Source: Leptospira bouyouniensis
GTDB lineage: Bacteria; Spirochaetota; Leptospiria; Leptospirales; Leptospiraceae
Length of the DNA: 64,000 nucleotides
Reading direction: 5' to 3'
Assembly: GCF_004769525.1 (NCBI RefSeq)
Contig: NZ_RQFT01000007.1
Span: 186,001-250,000, forward strand
Shown here: positions 17,927 through 28,139 of the stretch, piece after piece
How positions within the stretch are numbered: position 1 is the stretch's first letter
Layout of the letters: each line of letters begins with the position of its first letter
Made by a program: the position numbers and the translations under genes
The notes under the pieces: generated by a model
What the model saw: only the letters and a program-made list of their open reading frames with translations
Database searches by the model: none
Told to the model about the DNA's origin: nothing

Positions 17927-18298
17927 TTACAACCTCCATTTCCCTGGACGACCTAAGTTTTGGTAACGCCCGCCTGGGATGTGCATTGGGTTATGCCCTC
18001 CACCTGACCTCGGTAGGTGAAACTGGCTTCCTCCGCCATGGTAGGGAACTCCATACCGATACGAATTTCCGTGATAAGGAATGTGATTTTGTCGGTAGTA
18101 GTGACCACTTTGGCCTTGGTTTCTTGTGTAGTAAGAATCATCTCCCATACCAGGAGTGATACATCCCACACTTAGAAAAGACATACCACCAAGGAACAAA
18201 AAGGAGATTACCCACCTAACAAGCTTTTTACGATTAATGGTTTGGATGGATTCAAAATTGATTCGGTTCATCATGATCCAAGTATAGATGCCAAACAA
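17927..18298 (-). CDS. Small His/Gly/Tyr-rich putative lipoprotein
   Basis: The product is 123 residues, or 115 if translation starts at the second Met pair (MMNRINF), which is more typical. A hydrophobic segment (WVISFLFLGGMSFLSVGC) ends in a good lipobox, so residue C46 would be acylated. The mature part is low-complexity, dominated by Gly, His, Tyr, Asn and Pro (repeated YHG, GGG and HIP elements). This could be a flexible or metal-binding surface segment. No family is recognised. It is the first gene of the minus-strand cluster running down to 16315. Confidence 0.6.
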   Translation of the reverse strand: MFGIYTWIMMNRINFESIQTINRKKLVRWVISFLFLGGMSFLSVGCITPGMGDDSYYTRNQGQSGHYYRQNHIPYHGNSYRYGVPYHGGGSQFHLPRSGGGHNPMHIPGGRYQNLGRPGKWRL

Positions 18299-19674
<1,376 letters not shown>

Positions 19675-19718
19675 TGGTTTAGGTAACTTAAGTTAGAAGA
19701 AAGAAAGAAGGATTTTAT

Positions 19719-21038
19719 ATGAAAGTAACACAAAAGATTGTACTCGCAGCCCCTGCACGAACTCCTTTTGCACAAATAGGCAAGGCGCTCGCACAGTATC
19801 CAGGCCACCACTTAGGGAAACTAGTGGGTGAAGAAGTGATGAAACGCAGTGGTTTAAAACCAACTGACATTGACGGTGTGATCGTGGGAGAAGGATTCTC
19901 AAATGCACCAAACTCTGCTCGTGTGATTGCCAACCTCATGAACCTGCCTTTAGAAATTCCATGTTTGACAGTGGCAAACAATTGTGTATCTGGACTCGAA
20001 GCAGTTGCGGAAGCGTCTCGCCGAATTATGTTAGGTGAAGGTGAAGTCTTCCTCGTAATCGGTGAAGAATCCCAAACATCTATGCCTTTCGTTGTGAAAA
20101 ATGCTCGCCTTAACAAAAAAACAAACAGCTTAGATTCACTTGTGAAACTCCTTCCAAACGACCTTCCTGAAGGAGTAGAACTTCGTGATACATTAGAAGA
20201 TGGTCTTGGTGATGGGGAAACTTCTTACGGAATGCAAGTAACGGCAGAAATCCTCGCACAAAACTATGCACTCCCACGGGAAACTCAAGACAAAGTAGCA
20301 TACGAATCTTTCAAAAGAGCATTCGAAGCAACACAAGAAGGTCGTTACAAACCATATATCATGGAAGTAAAAGACGATGAAGGAAACCCACTCCAAGCGG
20401 ACGAAGCGGTTCTTCTTCGCGAAGGTCTTGTGAAAAACCCTACTCGTATGGGTCGCGCAATGCTTATGTTTGATAACCCAGCAATGAAATTTGATGCTTG
20501 GAAAGAAAAGTATGGAAAAGATTTGAAAAAATCGCACGGCCCTACTGTTTCCATCTTCAATGCAAGCCCACGTTCTGATGGAGCAGCGGGAATCATTGTC
20601 GCTTCTGAAGCAGCAGCAAAAAGACTCGGTCTCAAAGCAGAAGCAGTTGTAACAGGTTTCAAAATGAAAGGTGTTGCACCAAACCTTATGGGACTTGGGC
20701 AAGCAGAAGCAACTCTTGGTCTCCTTGAAGAAGTTGGCGAAAAAGTAGAAAACATCGATGTGATCGAAATCCATGAAGCATTTGCAGCAACTGCAGTAGC
20801 AGCTCTTGAAGAAATCAAAATCAGAACAGGTTTTGATTGGGAAAAGAACTTTGATGCCAAAAAGATCAACCCTAATGGTGGATCCATTGCCATTGGACAC
20901 CCGTTTGGTGCTACAGGGGTTCGACTCCTACACAATGCGATCATGGACTTCCATGAAAACAAAGATGCAAAGAAAGTTCTCGTAACTGCTTGTGCACACG
21001 GTGGGATCGCAGGTTCAATGATTGTAGAAAGACCATAA
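19719..21038 (+). CDS. Acetyl-CoA C-acyltransferase (thiolase, FadI-like)
   Basis: A 439-residue thiolase that cleaves 3-ketoacyl-CoA with CoA in beta-oxidation, or runs in reverse. All four active-site elements are present: the nucleophile C89 (NNCVSG), NEAFA-equivalent IHEAFAATA, GHPFGATGVR and the final CAHGG. The insert around residues 130-165 and overall length are those of the long FadI/trifunctional-beta type rather than the ~390-residue biosynthetic type. It has a strong AAGGA ribosome-binding site. It may share a transcript with ilvC. A strong terminator follows at 21085. Confidence 0.94.
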   Translation: MKVTQKIVLAAPARTPFAQIGKALAQYPGHHLGKLVGEEVMKRSGLKPTDIDGVIVGEGFSNAPNSARVIANLMNLPLEIPCLTVANNCVSGLEAVAEASRRIMLGEGEVFLVIGEESQTSMPFVVKNARLNKKTNSLDSLVKLLPNDLPEGVELRDTLEDGLGDGETSYGMQVTAEILAQNYALPRETQDKVAYESFKRAFEATQEGRYKPYIMEVKDDEGNPLQADEAVLLREGLVKNPTRMGRAMLMFDNPAMKFDAWKEKYGKDLKKSHGPTVSIFNASPRSDGAAGIIVASEAAAKRLGLKAEAVVTGFKMKGVAPNLMGLGQAEATLGLLEEVGEKVENIDVIEIHEAFAATAVAALEEIKIRTGFDWEKNFDAKKINPNGGSIAIGHPFGATGVRLLHNAIMDFHENKDAKKVLVTACAHGGIAGSMIVERP

Positions 21039-21080
21039 TTCGAATCCAAGATTCAATTACGTTCGTTCGAAAGATCGAAA

Positions 21081-21111
21081 AAAAGCCAAGGGTAACCTTG
21101 GCTTTTTTTTT
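21081..21111. terminator. Rho-independent terminator, probably bidirectional
   Basis: GCCAAGG (21085-21091), loop GTAA, CCTTGGC (21096-21102), followed by nine T and preceded by a run of A. It ends the ilvC-thiolase transcript and could also serve the opposite strand. Confidence 0.92.
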
Positions 21112-21222
21112 GGGATGGAAATCTTAAGAATACAAATGATGCAAAAGGTGAACTCTTTTGAAAAGAATTTTGCATTTCGGCGAAGGGATTTGAAAGAAAG
21201 GCTATGATGTGGTAAAGAGGAC

Positions 21223-21257
21223 GTATTGGGTGGCGGGTGGTTAACCCCACCCAATAC
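21223..21257. repeat. 11-bp inverted repeat between convergent genes
   Basis: GTATTGGGTGG (21223-21233) is perfectly complementary to CCACCCAATAC (21247-21257), with the 8-bp palindrome GGTTAACC (21239-21246) in the loop. Placed just past the 3' end of the minus-strand gene 21276-22124, it may be a terminator-like stem without a T run, or a copy of a dispersed palindrome. Confidence 0.65.
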
Positions 21258-21275
21258 AGGGCGGGGATAGAAGAT

Positions 21276-22124
21276 TCACACTTTCCCCCCAAACCTCGCA
21301 AGCATCGGCACAATCCCATCCCTTGTCTGCTTGGCCGTATCATACCCCGGAACGATCTTATACAACTTCACGTAAAATTGTTTTTCAATTCGTTTGGTAC
21401 CACTTCCAGTTCTCTCCAGAATATCCTTCGTATATAAATGAAATTCGAAATATCCTATATTAAATTTTCCATCAAGATTCAATTTACCTCCCAATCGAAA
21501 ACGAATAGGTGAATCCAAACTAATTTTAGAAAAAATCGGAATACTCTCAATGTGATTGTTATTGGAAATCAATACTGATTCCTTCATCTCCATAGGAACA
21601 AAGTCTTTTGACTGAGGGAGTTGGAAGAGAACTTTCCCCTCTCTTCGAAATTCAATCTTATAAGACAAATATTCTAAATTTGATTGATCGATAGGACAAA
21701 TATCAATTGTTAAATGATGATCCAAAACCTCAGATGAACGTGTGATCACATTTCCCTCTCTCTGACCAATTACGATCATACGTTTTCCATCACTAGGAAT
21801 AGAAAATTTATAAAGTGTACCTGGTTCGGGTAAATCTTTTCCTGTTACGATTAATTCATTATGGATTGGAATTTGAGTGATTGTTTGGACACTTGCAATG
21901 TTTGCATCATAAGAATCTTTTTTATCAATCTCCCTTTCATTCAATTTGAGATTGTGTTTGAGTTTAAATAGTTCAGAAGATTTAAATTTTGCCAAAGTTA
22001 ATCGCTGCATCACTACAATGAGTAGAAGTACGGCAACAAACAAAACCAAGACAAACACCCATATTTCATAAGTGATCATTTTCTCTTCTAAGATTCGAAT
22101 TTGTTCTAACGAATAGGGTTTCAT
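21276..22124 (-). CDS. Single-pass membrane protein of unknown function
   Basis: I do not recognise the 282-residue product. One transmembrane helix lies at about residues 19-42 (IWVFVLVLFVAVLLLIVVM), after a short charged N-terminus without a cleavage site, so it is probably a membrane anchor with the bulk outside the cytoplasm or, less likely, inside. A coiled coil may follow (about 45-70). The rest (about 85-282) alternates beta-strand-like segments, and is likely a beta-sandwich pair: PGTLYKFSIPSDGKRMIVIG and FNIGYFEFHLYTKD. No catalytic motif is visible. It is divergent from the SH3b gene. Confidence 0.7.
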   Translation of the reverse strand: MKPYSLEQIRILEEKMITYEIWVFVLVLFVAVLLLIVVMQRLTLAKFKSSELFKLKHNLKLNEREIDKKDSYDANIASVQTITQIPIHNELIVTGKDLPEPGTLYKFSIPSDGKRMIVIGQREGNVITRSSEVLDHHLTIDICPIDQSNLEYLSYKIEFRREGKVLFQLPQSKDFVPMEMKESVLISNNNHIESIPIFSKISLDSPIRFRLGGKLNLDGKFNIGYFEFHLYTKDILERTGSGTKRIEKQFYVKLYKIVPGYDTAKQTRDGIVPMLARFGGKV

Positions 22125-22259
22125 GATTGATCCAAAAGTATATAATATCGTTTCTTCAAAGGAACCTTACTAAAATTATCGACTTCTCAATTATAGAAAA
22201 ATACCCTCCCTACCGAAAAGAGATCGACTCAGGTTCAAAACTTCTCATTTTATTACACT

Positions 22260-23099
22260 ATGTCGGGTTACAAAATATTCATTTATCTTCTTATCCTTTG
22301 TTTCGCTTTCCCTATATTTTCGCAAAATCATTGGGATGATTATATTGCTGAAAAGAATATTGGATCCACCTATTCAATATTTGGTGACAATGTTAATCTC
22401 AGGGATTCTGGAAACATAAATGGAAAGGTCATCAAAAAACTATCCCTTGGTAGTACGGCAAAAATCCTCACAAAAACGAACCAAATTCTAGAACAGAATT
22501 CAGTCAAAGAATACTGGTACAAAGTACAAGTGGGCGAAGATACAGGTTACCTTTGGGGAGGGTTGATTGCTGATTATTCATTTCTTCTCGGTGATTTTAT
22601 GATCCTTTGTAAAAATTTAGGTGTTAAAACACGCAAACTCGAATTAAAAATGATCCAAGGTTCAAAGCTGATTAGCCAAGGCAATTGGGAGGTTGGACCT
22701 ATGAGTAATGAAACGTGGGAACATACAATTTATGATCCAAAACAATTTTCACCCAATCCAAATTCATTATTTGCTATCAAATATTTAATCTTTTCAGAAA
22801 TTGAGTATGGTTTTACAAATGAACAAGTATTCATTTTGAATCAGGATTTTAAAATTTTACCACAATTTTCCTGGAATCCTGGTGCATGTGACCCTCCTTC
22901 ATGTTCAGAAACTTGGTTGGTGTTTCCAAAAGAAACCTTACCTGAAGATAAAAAAATATTACGCAAAGTAATAAAAGGAAAAGAGAACACGATCATCGAG
23001 GTGACGCATGGTTTTGATGTTGAAGAAACAAACCAACATGACTTTTACCAAACCGAATATATATGGAAAGGAAATCAGTTTCAAAGAAAGGAAAAATAA
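22260..23099 (+). CDS. Exported SH3b-domain protein
   Basis: A 279-residue protein with a signal peptide (FIYLLILCFAFPIFSQ). Residues ~43-105 match a bacterial SH3 (SH3b) domain: NVNLRDSGNINGKVIKKLSLGS then WYKVQVGEDTGYLWGG. These domains usually bind peptidoglycan or peptides. The remaining ~170 residues are not recognised; they hold a cysteine-rich loop (GACDPPSCSETW) that could form a disulfide in the periplasm. It lies six bases before the phospholipase-like gene, so the pair is probably co-transcribed and may act together in the envelope (inference). Confidence 0.78.
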   Translation: MSGYKIFIYLLILCFAFPIFSQNHWDDYIAEKNIGSTYSIFGDNVNLRDSGNINGKVIKKLSLGSTAKILTKTNQILEQNSVKEYWYKVQVGEDTGYLWGGLIADYSFLLGDFMILCKNLGVKTRKLELKMIQGSKLISQGNWEVGPMSNETWEHTIYDPKQFSPNPNSLFAIKYLIFSEIEYGFTNEQVFILNQDFKILPQFSWNPGACDPPSCSETWLVFPKETLPEDKKILRKVIKGKENTIIEVTHGFDVEETNQHDFYQTEYIWKGNQFQRKEK

Positions 23100-23105
23100 A
23101 ATCGA

Positions 23106-24362
23106 ATGAATAAAACTATTATCATCATAACATTACTCGCTTTTTCAATACCAAGTTTTGCATGGAACAACCATGCAGGGATCACCTATTTGATATTAAA
23201 AGACCATTGGAAAGCTCAAAAGGCACCCATGGTCAAAGTAGAATCATTAAAAACTTTTTTATCGAAAGAAAAAGATTCGATTCAAGAAACACTTTCTTTA
23301 TCTGAAGAATGGGCTTTAACTCGACTCCCCCATTTAACAAGAACAAAAGATGAGTTAAAATTCGCTAATATTACCAAAGAAACTGACCTAGTAACACAAT
23401 TTTATAAAGCTTTAAGGGTGAATCCCAATCACAAAGCAGCTCTTTATATTCAATCTGTTCCTAAAAAAAGTGGTAAAATCCTTCCCTTGGGTCAGCTCAC
23501 TACTCTCAATGAAAAAGGGAAACTAGTAAACGAAACATTCCTTTCATTACATGAAGGACAGATGATTGGTGCAGATGAAGTTTTAGTATCGGCTACAGAT
23601 GAACCTGATTATGACTTAGACTTACACTTATTTGAAGATAACAACAGTGATGTGGGGAAAGTGTATGGTTTTGGTACCCAACCTTTTGGAAATCCTGCAG
23701 TCGAATATTCTTCTCAAGCACCCTTTCATATGGGTTTTTTTTATGAACCAACGATCATATTCACACTTGCAGGTTTTTTAAAACGTACTTATCCAGAATT
23801 AAGAATCCACCAATTTACATCATTATCAAAATTGGCATTTGCAAAGGGTCATCCTTATTGGGGATATCGATTTGCAGGATGGGCACTTCATTACATCCAA
23901 GACCTGACACAACCATACCACTCGTCAGTGTTACCTAGAGTAGGTGCATCAAAACAAATTGGTGTACAACTAGTATCTATGGTTGGTTACCAAACTCCAA
24001 AAGACAATATGATTCAATTTGTTTCTGGTCGCCATACCTTAATTGAAGAATACCAATATTATCTCATCAAAGATCTCATATTAACTAAAAATTGGAATCA
24101 CCCTGTAGTGACTTCAATTATGACCTTTGGTACAAATGATCGAATCGAATGGAAAAGTTTAGATGATTTAAGAGTGAATGTTTGCAAAGAAGCTTATGAT
24201 GCAGGTGAACCGACAGACGAACAATTGGAAAACTTAAACATACTAAAATATGAAAAATTATATGAAGAAAATCATCCAATTCATACAATTTTAGCTTCTT
24301 TATTACGAAATACATCCAAACATACTAGAGCTTATTTGGATGCGATACAACGAAACAATTAA
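23106..24362 (+). CDS. Exported zinc-dependent phospholipase C / S1-P1 nuclease-fold protein
   Basis: The 418-residue product has a signal peptide (IIIITLLAFSIPSFA) with predicted cleavage directly before W20, giving a mature N-terminal Trp. In the zinc phospholipase C/P1 nuclease superfamily this Trp ligates zinc. Other ligands fit as well: H23 nearby, H262-x3-D266-x5-H272 (HYIQDLTQPYH, the family core) and H310-x3-E314 (HTLIE). A trinuclear zinc site is therefore likely. The substrate could be phospholipid or nucleic acid and cannot be told from the sequence. The stop overlaps that of the convergent DUF2237 gene by four bases. Co-transcribed with the SH3b protein upstream. Confidence 0.8.
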   Translation: MNKTIIIITLLAFSIPSFAWNNHAGITYLILKDHWKAQKAPMVKVESLKTFLSKEKDSIQETLSLSEEWALTRLPHLTRTKDELKFANITKETDLVTQFYKALRVNPNHKAALYIQSVPKKSGKILPLGQLTTLNEKGKLVNETFLSLHEGQMIGADEVLVSATDEPDYDLDLHLFEDNNSDVGKVYGFGTQPFGNPAVEYSSQAPFHMGFFYEPTIIFTLAGFLKRTYPELRIHQFTSLSKLAFAKGHPYWGYRFAGWALHYIQDLTQPYHSSVLPRVGASKQIGVQLVSMVGYQTPKDNMIQFVSGRHTLIEEYQYYLIKDLILTKNWNHPVVTSIMTFGTNDRIEWKSLDDLRVNVCKEAYDAGEPTDEQLENLNILKYEKLYEENHPIHTILASLLRNTSKHTRAYLDAIQRNN

Positions 24363-24733
24363 TCGATAGGTTCTACTGCAAATCGTTCCAGTAGCTCCAA
24401 AGGAATAATCTCTAATGCTCGTTTGTGGGTTGATTCTAAAAATACTTTAGGCGCAACCCCATTTCGATAAGCTTCTAACCATCTAGATGCGCACAAACAC
24501 CAACGTTCCCCTGGCTTTACTCCAGGAAATGCATATTGCGGCCATGGTGTGATTAGATCGTTCCCTGATTCTTTTTGGGATTCCAAAAATTCTTTAGTTG
24601 CTAAGACACAAACTGTATGGGATCCAAAATCTTCGTCAGAAGTATTACAACACCCATCACGAAAAAATCCTGTCAAAGGATCAGTTGAACAGGGTAAAAG
24701 TGGTCCACCGAGTACGTTGATTGATTCGTCCAT
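24359..24733 (-). CDS. DUF2237 family protein
   Basis: A 124-residue soluble protein matching the DUF2237 family from end to end: NVLGGPLLPCSTDPLTGFFRDGCCNT, the HTVCVLAT segment, and PGERWCLCASRWLEA. The cysteine pattern is conserved in the family, whose function is unknown. No signal peptide. It follows the M23 peptidase gene on the same strand but a terminator-like hairpin lies between, so it probably has its own promoter in 24734-24800. Confidence 0.9.
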   Translation of the reverse strand: MDESINVLGGPLLPCSTDPLTGFFRDGCCNTSDEDFGSHTVCVLATKEFLESQKESGNDLITPWPQYAFPGVKPGERWCLCASRWLEAYRNGVAPKVFLESTHKRALEIIPLELLERFAVEPID

Positions 24734-24805
24734 TTACCTACCAAAATGTATAGATAACCGCAGTAGATTTTTGAGGGAAGTTGTTTCTTATCGAAGGGGT
24801 CGAAA

Positions 24806-24827
24806 AAAGAAGGGGGTTTGCACCCCC
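24806..24827 (-). terminator. Terminator of the M23 peptidase operon
   Basis: Read on the minus strand: GGGGGT, loop GCAA, ACCCCC (24827 to 24812), followed by TTCTTTTTT. It lies about 70 bases past the stop of 24897-26099. Confidence 0.75.
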
Positions 24828-24896
24828 GCAGTACGACCAAATGGTCTTGGAAAGCCCATAGCCATACTACTATACATATATTTGCTAGTCAAACAC

Positions 24897-26099
24897 TTAT
24901 GCATTCACTTGGAAAAAAAATATCTTTTTTTCTTCGCCATTTACCTTTACGAGCATTTTCCATTTTCCGATAAAACTGGACCTTTTGGGTATTTCGAAGA
25001 TTCGAAATTCGATTACACTTTCTTTTTGAGTAATCCATTTCAAATAAAAAGGTTCTACGGAGTTACCATCGATACTTAGAAAAAGTTCAATTTGATTTTT
25101 GGTAGGTTTTATGTATTCTAATTGAATCGCATATCGATCACCTAACCGAAAATTTGTATCTCTACATTTAGTTAATATATCTTGTCCATTGGATTTACAA
25201 AGTAAAATATCTTCTTCCAATATTTCAGTTTTTGGCGGATCAATCCCTCTTCTAGGTTTCCAATACATATATAAATGAGAAATAAATTCTCTATCGGAAT
25301 ATTGTGTGCGGAACTGTGTGGGTATGGTCATCAATTGAAAATCTTTTGTCAGTTTATGCACTTCGAAATGAAGGTGTGGACCCTGCGAAAAACCAGTGTT
25401 ACCCGAGTAACCAATTAATTGACCTTCTTCCACTTTGTCTCCGATTTCGACAACCACTCCATCTTTTTTCAAGTGGGCATAATTGGCGATTGTACCATCT
25501 TCATGTTGGATCATGATAAAATTTGCTTTTGAAAGTAAATCTTTACGAACTCCACCCTCAGAGTACTTTTTCGCAAAAGAAATAACTGTTCCTTTGCGTG
25601 CTGCATGTATTGGCGTTCCTACTGGGATTGTAAAATCGATTGAGTATTTCAAATTTTCCGAATGCGTAAATCCACCATTATAACCTTGGCCTACTCTCGC
25701 ACGTATTCCATCTGAAAATGGTAGTGAATATGTAAAAGAATCATCATGTACAGCGTCCCAATCTCCATTGCTCACCCTGATTGAAATTGAGTAAAAATTT
25801 GATTTAGTTGGATCTTCAACCAAAAGTTTAGTAACAAATACGGGTTCACCATCTCTTAAAACAAAAAACTTAGGGAATTCTTGTGTTATTTTTAAGTTTT
25901 TAACTGATAAATTGAATTCAACAGATCGAAATATATCTAAATTAGGATTTTTATTTTTAAGATACAATTCAAATCCATTTTCAATTGGAACAAGAATTGT
26001 ACAGGTATTTTCAGCAAGGCACTCTTCTTTACCAACTAACTCTGGTGAAGCTGATAACTCTGTAACTATTAAACAAAAAATCAATATTAACTTTTTCAC
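24897..26099 (-). CDS. Exported M23 (LytM) family metallopeptidase, copy A
   Basis: The 400-residue product has a signal peptide (LILIFCLIVTELSA). After an N-terminal beta-domain, an M23 peptidase domain at about residues 145-275 carries the zinc ligands: His in the FTHSEN segment with Asp in YSIDF, and the final GPHLHFEV (H-x-H). It would cut peptide bridges in peptidoglycan in the periplasm. A C-terminal ~120-residue beta-domain follows. I placed the start at GTG 26099, where GTGA overlaps the stop of the upstream paralog; the frame is open to 26168 but that extension would displace the signal peptide. Product resembles its neighbour 26096-27301 throughout. Confidence 0.88.
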   Translation of the reverse strand: MKKLILIFCLIVTELSASPELVGKEECLAENTCTILVPIENGFELYLKNKNPNLDIFRSVEFNLSVKNLKITQEFPKFFVLRDGEPVFVTKLLVEDPTKSNFYSISIRVSNGDWDAVHDDSFTYSLPFSDGIRARVGQGYNGGFTHSENLKYSIDFTIPVGTPIHAARKGTVISFAKKYSEGGVRKDLLSKANFIMIQHEDGTIANYAHLKKDGVVVEIGDKVEEGQLIGYSGNTGFSQGPHLHFEVHKLTKDFQLMTIPTQFRTQYSDREFISHLYMYWKPRRGIDPPKTEILEEDILLCKSNGQDILTKCRDTNFRLGDRYAIQLEYIKPTKNQIELFLSIDGNSVEPFYLKWITQKESVIEFRIFEIPKRSSFIGKWKMLVKVNGEEKKIFFFQVNA

Positions 26100-27301
26100 T
26101 TTAAACTCGTTATCTGAAATTCGATTTTCTTTTGAAAAACATGATTTGCTGAAACATTTAAGGTCCAATCACCTTCCAGCGGTTCTTGAAAATCCTGTAT
26201 CGGAATCATAAATGACGACACCCAATCTTCCTTCTTGGATTCCCAACCATATTCGTATAACACATTACTATCTTTTTTACGTAAATTCAATTGAAAAGTA
26301 TAAACATCAGGTTTTAAAATGGGAAGAGAGATATAAATTGGAGCCAATTTTGAAAAAGTAGTTTGGTCACACAAATTTGTCGAAGTTACATCCAAATTGT
26401 CACATAAAAGAATTTGGTCTACATCAACTAATTTCTTCTCAATGGGCGCCGAAGTTTCTCTCCGCCAAACAAGCATGCCTTCGGTTAAATACTCTGCCTC
26501 AGCTGATTGTGTTCTAAATCGAGTAGGTATCGTTTTTTTGCGTAGTGAACGAGTTGGTTGGTATACTTCAAAATGAAGGTGTGGGCCCTCACTATAACCC
26601 GTACTTCCCGCATAACCAAGCAAGGTTCCGATTCCTACGTATTGGCCTTTTTTGACTAATACACCCATATAACGTAAATGTGCATATTCGGCAATGGTTC
26701 CATCATCATGTTTGATTTTTACAAAATTTGCAGACTGTTGGAATTTGGGATCAAATCCACCCTCATTGTTTTTCTCTTCCGTATCAATGACAATTCCAGA
26801 CCTTGCAGCTGTTACCAAATCATCTTCCTTTAATCCAAAGTCGATTGAAAACCGATTGTCTCCCGAATGTGTTTTTTTTCCATGATAACCTTGGAATACC
26901 CTGACCTTCAATTTTGAATCAAACGGTAAGTCATATATATAGTGCGAATTATGTGTTACATTGTAATTCCCAAGGATCCATTTGTATTGAATTTTATAAG
27001 ATACTTTTTTCTGGTTTTGAATGGTTTTTAATTGGAACAGTTTTTTTCTCTTTTTTCCTTTTAGGATCGTTACAAGAGGCAGAGGAACAGAACTCTTCAT
27101 ATTTTTAACAATCGCATTCACCGAAAGAGAGGTTTCAGTTACATTAGTCGCAATTTTATTGTGAAAATAGACATCTACACCTTTACGATTGGGTACAAAA
27201 TCTACACATACACGATTCATTGAACAATAAGAAAGAGGTTCATTTGCATATAACAACCCTAAGGGATAAATGAGTGTTACCAAAAAAAACCAAATTCTCA
27301 T
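26096..27301 (-). CDS. Exported M23 (LytM) family metallopeptidase, copy B
   Basis: A 401-residue paralog of the adjacent copy A. It has a signal peptide (MRIWFFLVTLIYPLGLLYA), an N-terminal beta-domain with two cysteines (YCSMNRVCVDF), an M23 domain with His (KKTHSGDNRF), Asp (SIDFG) and GPHLHFEV, and a C-terminal beta-domain. All zinc ligands are present, so both copies should be active peptidoglycan hydrolases. The pair arose by tandem duplication and is translationally coupled through a GTGA overlap. A promoter is expected in 27302-27401, shared divergently with the GST-like gene. Confidence 0.88.
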   Translation of the reverse strand: MRIWFFLVTLIYPLGLLYANEPLSYCSMNRVCVDFVPNRKGVDVYFHNKIATNVTETSLSVNAIVKNMKSSVPLPLVTILKGKKRKKLFQLKTIQNQKKVSYKIQYKWILGNYNVTHNSHYIYDLPFDSKLKVRVFQGYHGKKTHSGDNRFSIDFGLKEDDLVTAARSGIVIDTEEKNNEGGFDPKFQQSANFVKIKHDDGTIAEYAHLRYMGVLVKKGQYVGIGTLLGYAGSTGYSEGPHLHFEVYQPTRSLRKKTIPTRFRTQSAEAEYLTEGMLVWRRETSAPIEKKLVDVDQILLCDNLDVTSTNLCDQTTFSKLAPIYISLPILKPDVYTFQLNLRKKDSNVLYEYGWESKKEDWVSSFMIPIQDFQEPLEGDWTLNVSANHVFQKKIEFQITSLK

Positions 27302-27401
27302 AAAGATGGAATCATATTAAAGAATAGAACTCATTCGACAATCTATTTTCATCACAAAAAACATAGTTGCCTAAAGATTTATTTTATATGAAAGTGAGCA
27401 G

Positions 27402-28139
27402 ATGAGTGCAAAGTTATATACATTCCCAATTTCTCACTTTTCTGAAAAAGCAAGATGGGGACTTGATTTAGCAAATTATCCTTACGAGCTAAACCCACTA
27501 ATTCCCGGCCAACATATCCAAACATTAAAACCAATCGTGAGTGATTTGTATGTGCCTGTATTAGAAACAGATTCAGGTGTTATACAAGGCTCTAGTTCTA
27601 TTCTAGATCTAGTAGAGGAAAAAGCATTTGGTAAAAAAGCAACAGACGAAGAGAGACAAATGGAGGAAAAAATAGACAACCAAATTGGGAAAAGCTTACA
27701 AACTCTTTTATACCATTTCATTTTAGATTATCCAGATATTGTTGGAAAATTGTTTTTGTTACAACCAACTACACTTGAAGAAACAGTTGGACCACCAGAA
27801 CATTTTGAATTAATAGCCTTATCTCTCAAACGTAGGTATAAAATCACACCCAAAAACTTAGAAGTCGTCAAACTCGCATTAGATGAATGTTCAAAAGAAC
27901 TCATCCAAATTTATAAATCAAAAAAATATTTTAATGGAAATACTTTTGGAAGAGTGGATTTAACACTTGCAAGCCTAATGGGAATGTTATCGGAACCAAA
28001 AGAATCACCTGCCTATCCTTGGTTTACTTCAGTCAAAATGCCTGAATCGTTTATCCAATGGAGAAACGAACTTGGTTATGATGTCTTGTTTGAAAAAATA
28101 AGAGAATTTTACAAAGATTTTCGAATCCAATCTAAATAA
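27402..28139 (+). CDS. Glutathione S-transferase-like protein
   Basis: A 245-residue cytoplasmic protein with a thioredoxin-fold N-terminal domain (LYTFPISHFSEKARWGLDLAN; the SEKARW segment is typical of GSTs) and the cis-Pro/SSS region VPVLETDSGVIQGSSSILD that binds the gamma-glutamyl moiety in true GSTs. The C-terminal ~150 residues are helical as in the family. Whether this organism uses glutathione is not shown here, so substrate and reaction are open. It ends convergently with cutA and overlaps it by 31 bases. Confidence 0.82.
   Translation: MSAKLYTFPISHFSEKARWGLDLANYPYELNPLIPGQHIQTLKPIVSDLYVPVLETDSGVIQGSSSILDLVEEKAFGKKATDEERQMEEKIDNQIGKSLQTLLYHFILDYPDIVGKLFLLQPTTLEETVGPPEHFELIALSLKRRYKITPKNLEVVKLALDECSKELIQIYKSKKYFNGNTFGRVDLTLASLMGMLSEPKESPAYPWFTSVKMPESFIQWRNELGYDVLFEKIREFYKDFRIQSK

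Noticed and set aside
20193..21049. Two overlapping minus-strand frames (about 235 codons each) inside the thiolase gene
   Set aside because: The plus strand has all thiolase active-site motifs; the antisense products are Phe/Cys- or Ser-rich and lack family features.
21039..21075. Possible tRNA T-loop (TTCGAATCC) after the thiolase gene
   Set aside because: No acceptor, D or anticodon stem can be formed around it; it is chance sequence ahead of the terminator.
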